Below the pieces are notes generated by a model. The model saw only the letters and a list, made by a program, of their open reading frames with translations, did not search any database and was not told the DNA's origin. From the NCBI GenBank assembly GCA_900555925.1, contig USMU01000016.1:1-29341 (forward strand): a DNA stretch of 29,341 nt, read 5' to 3'. Position 1 is the first letter of the stretch. Each line of letters begins with the position of its first letter. The stretch comes from an uncultured Clostridium sp. (GTDB lineage Bacteria; Bacillota; Clostridia; Christensenellales; Borkfalkiaceae). The position numbers and the translations under genes were made by a program. Positions 24,911 to 29,341 of this stretch are shown here, piece after piece.

Positions 24911-25999
24911 ATGAAAATAGGAATGTTGACCAGCGGCGGGGATTGCCCCGGCCTCAATGCGGTTATGCGCGCTTTTGCAAAATATGTCTGCTCTCATATC
25001 GAGGATGTAAAAATTATCGGTTTCCTCAACGGATATACCGGCCTTATCGAACGCGAATACGAAATCCTCGAAGAAAAGGATTTTGAAAATTTATTGCTCG
25101 CCGGCGGTACGATGCTGGGCAGCAAACGCCAGCCCTTTAAGCAAATGACCGTCTCTGACGGCAATAATCGCTCCAAGCTCGATAAAATGAAGGAGACCTA
25201 TGAGAAGCTCGGGCTCGACTGCCTCATAACTCTCGGCGGCGCGGGAACGCACAAGACGGCGGCTCTGCTCGCCTCTGAGGGCTGTAAAGTCATCGGGCTT
25301 CCTAAGACGATCGACAATGATATTTGGGGAACGGACGTGACATTCGGCTTTTCTTCCGCCATGGAAATCGCTACGGAATGTATCGACCGCATGCATAGCA
25401 CCGCCGCCAGCCACGGCCGCATTATGCTGGTCGAGGTCATGGGAAACAAAGTGGGGTGGCTCACCCTGTATGCGGGAATCGCGGGCGGTGCGAATATGAT
25501 CCTTATCCCCGAAATTCCCTATGACGAAAACGCCGTCATTGCCTTCCTCGAAAAACGTCGCAGGGAGGGAGCCAGATACAGCATCGTCGCCATCGCCGAA
25601 GGTGCGGTCAGCGTGGAGGAGTCTAAGCTCAAACGCAAGGAGATGGCGGCTCTGCGCGCAGCGCGCGGAGAAGGGACGGCAACGGAACGTCTCGCGCGCG
25701 CCATCGAAGAAAAAACGGGCGTAGAAACGCGCACGCAGGTCATCGGATATTTGCAGAGAGGCGGTTCTCCCAATCCCTATGACAGGGCAATCTGTACGCT
25801 CATGGGAGGCTATGCGGGAGAGCTTGCGGAAAAGAAAAAGTTCGGGGTCACTGTGGCGATGGCGGGAGGCAAAGTGACCTATAATTCCCTCGCGGATATT
25901 GCGGGAAAGACCAAGAGCGTCCCCCCCACACATCAAATGGTAAAGGCGGCAAAAGCCGTAGGGATCGGTTTCGGCGAACCGGAAAACAAAAAGGAGTAA
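24911..25999 (+). CDS. pfkA: 6-phosphofructokinase, PfkA family (group III-like)
   Basis: Phosphorylates fructose 6-phosphate to fructose 1,6-bisphosphate, the committed step of glycolysis. The 362-residue length fits the actinobacterial/clostridial subgroup. Seen motifs are TSGGDCPGLNA at the start, GSKRQPF, the catalytic PKTIDNDI (Asp135) and VEVMGNKVGWLTLYAGIAGGA. The phosphoryl-donor loop reads LGGAGTHKTA (Ala111, Gly112): the Gly at the position that is Asp in pyrophosphate-dependent enzymes favours ATP, while the Lys in PKTIDND is shared with pyrophosphate enzymes and group III ATP enzymes. Donor use is thus likely ATP but not certain. The acidic Asp of GGDGS is replaced by Ala. The stop is seven bases before ppx, and AAAGGAG overlaps the end of the gene, so pfkA-ppx-ppk form one operon. 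Confidence 0.93.
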   Translation: MKIGMLTSGGDCPGLNAVMRAFAKYVCSHIEDVKIIGFLNGYTGLIEREYEILEEKDFENLLLAGGTMLGSKRQPFKQMTVSDGNNRSKLDKMKETYEKLGLDCLITLGGAGTHKTAALLASEGCKVIGLPKTIDNDIWGTDVTFGFSSAMEIATECIDRMHSTAASHGRIMLVEVMGNKVGWLTLYAGIAGGANMILIPEIPYDENAVIAFLEKRRREGARYSIVAIAEGAVSVEESKLKRKEMAALRAARGEGTATERLARAIEEKTGVETRTQVIGYLQRGGSPNPYDRAICTLMGGYAGELAEKKKFGVTVAMAGGKVTYNSLADIAGKTKSVPPTHQMVKAAKAVGIGFGEPENKKE

Positions 26000-26006
26000 A
26001 AACAGT

Positions 26007-27215
26007 ATGAAATACGCGATTATCGACATGAGTTCCAGCAGCATTTCTCTGCTTGCAGCGGAAGGGGAAAAGACGTTTGACGTGATTTTGAGAGAACGGG
26101 AAACTATCTCTATTCTGCACTATATGGAAGGAAAGAATCTTTCCGAAAGGGGAGTCGAGAAGCTCGCAGAAATTCTCAATAAGATGAAGGACGTCTGTAT
26201 AAAGACGGGCGTGGAAAAATGTTATGTTATTTCCACGGCTTCCATGCGGAATTTTGAAAATTTTGAGTGGGTGGCCGAAGAACTTAAAAAACGCGCAGCG
26301 GTAAACGTCAATCTTCTGGACGGCGAAGAAGAGGCCTATTGCGACCTCGTCTCTAACGCTCGGTATAAAGTTTTGGACCGCGCCGTTCTCATCGATATCG
26401 GCGGAGCCAGCATAGAACTTTGCGATTTTTCACGCCGTAAAGCGGAGGCTTTGACTTGTCTCGATTTCGGACCGATTCAGCTCAACGGGAAATTTGTCAA
26501 AAACATTCATCCCGACGAGGACGAGGCGCGTGAAATCCGCAAATACGTTAAAAAGAAGCTGGAAAAGACAGAGCTCCCCGCCGACGGCGCTTTCTCCACC
26601 GCCGTTCTCGTCGGGGTGACGGCTCAGGCCGTTTACGATGTATATTGCGATTATTACGACGAGAAACCGGAAGCGGAAAAACGGATCGAATACCATAAAC
26701 TTAAAAAGCTCGTTAAACACCTGGTACGCTCGTCCGATCGCAGCATGCTGGTCGTAAAAAATGCGCCCGAAAGGATTTACACGCTGACGACGGCGACCGT
26801 CATTCTGCGCGCCGTGCTGAAATATTTCGGGGTTTCCAATATCGTCGTTTCCGATTTCGGCGTAAAAGAAGGGTATCTCTCCCTGATTACGAGCGGAAAA
26901 AGAAAGGGCATAGAAACGGATTTATCCGAACTTCCCGCCCTGTCCGCAGAGGCTCCGAAAAAACAAAAATCGGCAAAGAAGGAACGCGCGGAAAATAAAA
27001 CGGAAGCGCTGACGGAAAAGATGTCCGAAGAAAACGGAACGAAAATGCGAAAAAATCCGAAAAAGGTCCTTGCGGAAAATAGAACGGAAAAGAAAAATTC
27101 GGAGGAAAAGGGGGACGGAGAGAAAACGGCGGAGGAGATGCCCAAGAAAAAACGCGGTCGGCCCCGTAAACGCCCGACGGAAAGAACGGAAGTTGAGCCG
27201 AGAAAGGAGGTGTAA
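26007..27215 (+). CDS. ppx: Ppx/GppA-family phosphatase with basic AT-hook-like tail
   Basis: An ASKHA-fold phosphatase expected to degrade polyphosphate (or pppGpp). Family segments are IIDMSSSSISLL at the N-terminus (usually DxGSNS), ISTASMRNFENF, the conserved Glu in DGEEEAYCD, IDIGGASIEL (usually GGGSTEL) and the C-terminal VSDFGVKEGYL. The first 310 residues or so correspond to a single-module enzyme. Residues about 310-402 are an added Lys/Glu-rich tail of low complexity containing KKKRGRPRKRP (380-390), an AT-hook-like sequence. The two phosphate-binding loops are altered (Ser for Gly, Ala for Gly), so catalysis may be weak or changed. The start has AAAGGAG, and ppk1 follows five bases after the stop. 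Polyphosphate is the likelier substrate because of ppk1. Confidence 0.88.
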   Translation: MKYAIIDMSSSSISLLAAEGEKTFDVILRERETISILHYMEGKNLSERGVEKLAEILNKMKDVCIKTGVEKCYVISTASMRNFENFEWVAEELKKRAAVNVNLLDGEEEAYCDLVSNARYKVLDRAVLIDIGGASIELCDFSRRKAEALTCLDFGPIQLNGKFVKNIHPDEDEAREIRKYVKKKLEKTELPADGAFSTAVLVGVTAQAVYDVYCDYYDEKPEAEKRIEYHKLKKLVKHLVRSSDRSMLVVKNAPERIYTLTTATVILRAVLKYFGVSNIVVSDFGVKEGYLSLITSGKRKGIETDLSELPALSAEAPKKQKSAKKERAENKTEALTEKMSEENGTKMRKNPKKVLAENRTEKKNSEEKGDGEKTAEEMPKKKRGRPRKRPTERTEVEPRKEV

Positions 27216-27219
27216 ACCC

Positions 27220-29292
27220 GTGGGAAGCAAAAAAAATATCGCCTTTACGAAGGGGATTTATTGCAACAGAGAGTATTCATGGCTGCAATTTAATCGCCGC
27301 GTTCTCGATCAAGCAGGAGATCTCACCAATCCCCTCCTGGAGCGTTGTAAATTTTTGGCGATTTTCTGTTCCAATCTGGACGAATTTTTTATGGTCCGTG
27401 TAGGGAGCCTCCTAAACGAAAGCAAAGTGGATCCGTCTGCTCGTGAGAATAAGACCGATCTCACAGCTCAGGAGCAAGTAGAGGGAATTTTGAGCGAGAC
27501 GAAAAAATTATATAAAGAATGTTCGGCGGCATTTTCTCGCTTGAAAGCGGAGCTCAATAAAAATGGAATGAGAATTTTGCGTCCTTCCGAACTCACCGCG
27601 CGTCAGCGTGCAAAATGCGAAATTCATTTTCTGGAAGCGATTCTGCCCCTGCTTTCGCCCATGGTGCTCGATGCGAAGCATCCCATGATACGCTTTGAAA
27701 ACAAACACCTGTATATGATGTTCGAGCTGGAACGAGAGGGCAGAGAAATGCTCGGCGTGATGGCCGTTCCTCCTTCGGCGGAACGGATTTTCCGTATAGA
27801 GGGCGGAAAGAAAATCAATCTCATTTTATCCGAGGACCTCGTTTCCGAATTCGGTCATTACGCTTTCCCCGGATATTCGGTGAAGAGCAAGACCCTCGTT
27901 CGCGTGACGAGAAATGCCGATTTCGACACCAATGTAGACGACGCCGATCTCGAACACGATTTCGATTTCTCCAAATATATGAAACGAAAGGTGGAATTGC
28001 GTTCTACGCTGGACGCCGTACGGGTGGAAACCGATAAAAACAGCGACAGTCTGCGTTCGTTTTTGCTCAAAAATCTTAATCTCAAAAAATCTTATTGCTT
28101 CAAGGCGGAGCATTATCTCGATTATAAATTTTTGTTTTCGCTCGGAAAGTATTTTCCCGAAGAGAAATTGTCCGTACTTAAATATCCGCCCTTCAAAGGC
28201 CGTGTGGCCGCAGACCTGCTGCCGCCCGTCAGTCTGATCAAACGGGTAAGGGAAAAAGATGTCTTTCTCGCTTATCCGTTCGATTCCATGGATCCGCTCG
28301 TGCGGCTCCTCAACGAGTGCGCGGACGACAGCCGCGTCGTGGCAATCAAAATTACCATTTATCGGCTCGACAATCATTCCAGAATCGTTGAGGCTCTTAA
28401 ACGTGCCAGCGAAAACGGAAAAGAAGTCACGGTCGTCATCGAATTGTGCGCTCGGTTCGATGAGGAAAACAATATGTATTTTGCCGGGGTACTCCAAGAG
28501 GCAGGCTGTACGATCATCTATGGTATGCAGAATTATAAGGTTCATTCCAAAATCGTCTCCGTGTTGCTCAGCGAAAACGGGGAAATCGGATATATTACCC
28601 ATCTCGGTACGGGCAATTACAACGAAAATACCAGCAAGCAATACACTGACCTCAACATCATTACGGCCGATCGTGAAATCGGAGAGGACGGTGCGGCGTT
28701 CTTCCGAAATATCGCTATCTGCAATACCGATTACTCCTACGAAAAATTATTGATTGCTCCCCAGGGGTTGAAAAAGGGACTCTTGCAGTGTATAGACGAA
28801 CAAATAGAAGCGGCCAAGGCCGGAAAACCCGCCCGCATTATCGCCAAGATGAATTCTCTCACGGATAAGCAGATGATAGATCGGCTCTATCAGGCAGGAA
28901 AGAGCGGGGTGGAAATTTCTCTCATCGTCCGCGGCATTTGCTGCCTGCTGCCCGGAATCCCCGGAGAGACCGAACATATCCGCATCATATCCATTGTCGG
29001 GCGATTTTTGGAACATTCCCGCATTTACTGTTTCGGTGAGGGCAAAGAAAGAAAAATGTATATTTCCAGCGCAGACCTCATGACGAGAAATACCGACAAG
29101 CGGGTGGAAATTGCTACGCCCGTTCTGGATAAAGCGATCGAAGAAAAAATCTACGGCATGCTGGAAACAATGCTGTCGGATAACGTAAAGGCGCGCGTTC
29201 TTCTTCCCGACGGCAGCTACAAAAAAGCGGAACAGGTCGGAGACGCCATAGATTCGCAAAACGAATTTCTTCTCGAACGGCAGACGTCTTGA
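27220..29292 (+). CDS. ppk1: Polyphosphate kinase 1
   Basis: PPK1 makes inorganic polyphosphate from the gamma-phosphate of ATP, reversibly, usually at the membrane. The GTG at 27220 is chosen because AAAGGAGGTG (27204-27212) is ideally spaced and the product then begins MGSKKNIAFTKGIYCNREYSWLQF (690 residues, normal size). An ATG at 27070 in the same frame lies inside ppx and would add only a very basic translation of its tail. The catalytic histidine is His461 in THLGTGNYN, the second conserved histidine is His599 in RFLEHSRIY, and the LCARFDEENN, NYKVHSKIVSV and RVEIATPV segments are typical. The N, head and two phospholipase D-like C-terminal domains are complete. The last 49 bases of the window hold no further gene that I can identify. 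Confidence 0.97.
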   Translation: MGSKKNIAFTKGIYCNREYSWLQFNRRVLDQAGDLTNPLLERCKFLAIFCSNLDEFFMVRVGSLLNESKVDPSARENKTDLTAQEQVEGILSETKKLYKECSAAFSRLKAELNKNGMRILRPSELTARQRAKCEIHFLEAILPLLSPMVLDAKHPMIRFENKHLYMMFELEREGREMLGVMAVPPSAERIFRIEGGKKINLILSEDLVSEFGHYAFPGYSVKSKTLVRVTRNADFDTNVDDADLEHDFDFSKYMKRKVELRSTLDAVRVETDKNSDSLRSFLLKNLNLKKSYCFKAEHYLDYKFLFSLGKYFPEEKLSVLKYPPFKGRVAADLLPPVSLIKRVREKDVFLAYPFDSMDPLVRLLNECADDSRVVAIKITIYRLDNHSRIVEALKRASENGKEVTVVIELCARFDEENNMYFAGVLQEAGCTIIYGMQNYKVHSKIVSVLLSENGEIGYITHLGTGNYNENTSKQYTDLNIITADREIGEDGAAFFRNIAICNTDYSYEKLLIAPQGLKKGLLQCIDEQIEAAKAGKPARIIAKMNSLTDKQMIDRLYQAGKSGVEISLIVRGICCLLPGIPGETEHIRIISIVGRFLEHSRIYCFGEGKERKMYISSADLMTRNTDKRVEIATPVLDKAIEEKIYGMLETMLSDNVKARVLLPDGSYKKAEQVGDAIDSQNEFLLERQTS

Positions 29293-29341
29293 AACAGAGA
29301 GCGAACAGCAAGGTTTTCTCTCAATTCAACGAGCTTTTTCG

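Noticed and set aside
27070..27219. Longer N-terminus for polyphosphate kinase starting at 27070
   Set aside because: It would add 50 very basic residues encoded inside the ppx tail. The GTG at 27220 has an ideal ribosome site and the normal family start.

Overview
The window looks like chromosomal DNA of a low-to-moderate G+C Gram-positive anaerobe, probably an uncultured gut Clostridia-type Firmicute. The support is purine-rich AGGAGG-type ribosome binding sites, TTGACA/TATAAT promoters (several with an extended TGn -10), compact operons, intrinsic terminators, a clostridial-type oligopeptide transporter and a two-gene SufC/SufB-like Fe-S system. Genus cannot be read from the sequence. I see no rRNA, tRNA, CRISPR array, prophage or insertion sequence.

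Layout. (1) 1-8945: an oligopeptide ABC transporter operon, oppA (cut by the left edge)-oppB-oppC-oppD-oppF, plus a small membrane protein gene, closed by a terminator. Three subunits are much longer than usual: OppC has about 190 extra residues outside the membrane, OppD about 380 extra residues inside its nucleotide-binding domain, and OppF a charged helical insert of about 110 residues at a different site. (2) 8946-12883: a CNNM/CBS (CorC/HlyC-type) membrane protein, an intergenic block of tandem structured repeats, galE, and a YgjP-type zinc metallopeptidase. (3) 12884-17128: nadA, then sufC-sufB-like genes (a minimal Fe-S assembly pair) and an M18 aminopeptidase, ending in a bidirectional terminator. 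(4) 17135-19493, minus strand: a second M18 aminopeptidase, a PPOX-family flavoprotein interrupted by a 13-residue tandem repeat, and cytidine deaminase. (5) 19494-23000: a MarR regulator followed by a MacB-type fused ATPase-permease, with a leader that can fold in two ways. (6) 23082-24630: a glycerophosphodiester phosphodiesterase with an apparent single-base frameshift near its end, and a GNAT acetyltransferase. (7) 24801-29292: a 6-phosphofructokinase, a Ppx/GppA-type phosphatase with a Lys/Glu-rich tail ending in an AT-hook-like motif, and polyphosphate kinase 1.

Possible links between genes: peptide import (Opp) and two M18 aminopeptidases fit a peptide-using lifestyle. The quinolinate synthase is a [4Fe-4S] enzyme and lies next to the Fe-S assembly genes. 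The last operon joins a glycolytic control step to polyphosphate turnover.

The observations most worth following are the PPOX minisatellite (17876-18070), the paired inserts in OppD and OppF, the repeated hairpin units before galE (10742-10954), the alternative leader structure before the MarR-linked exporter (20275-20328), the DNA/polyphosphate-binding-like tail on Ppx, and the frameshift at 24025-24027.
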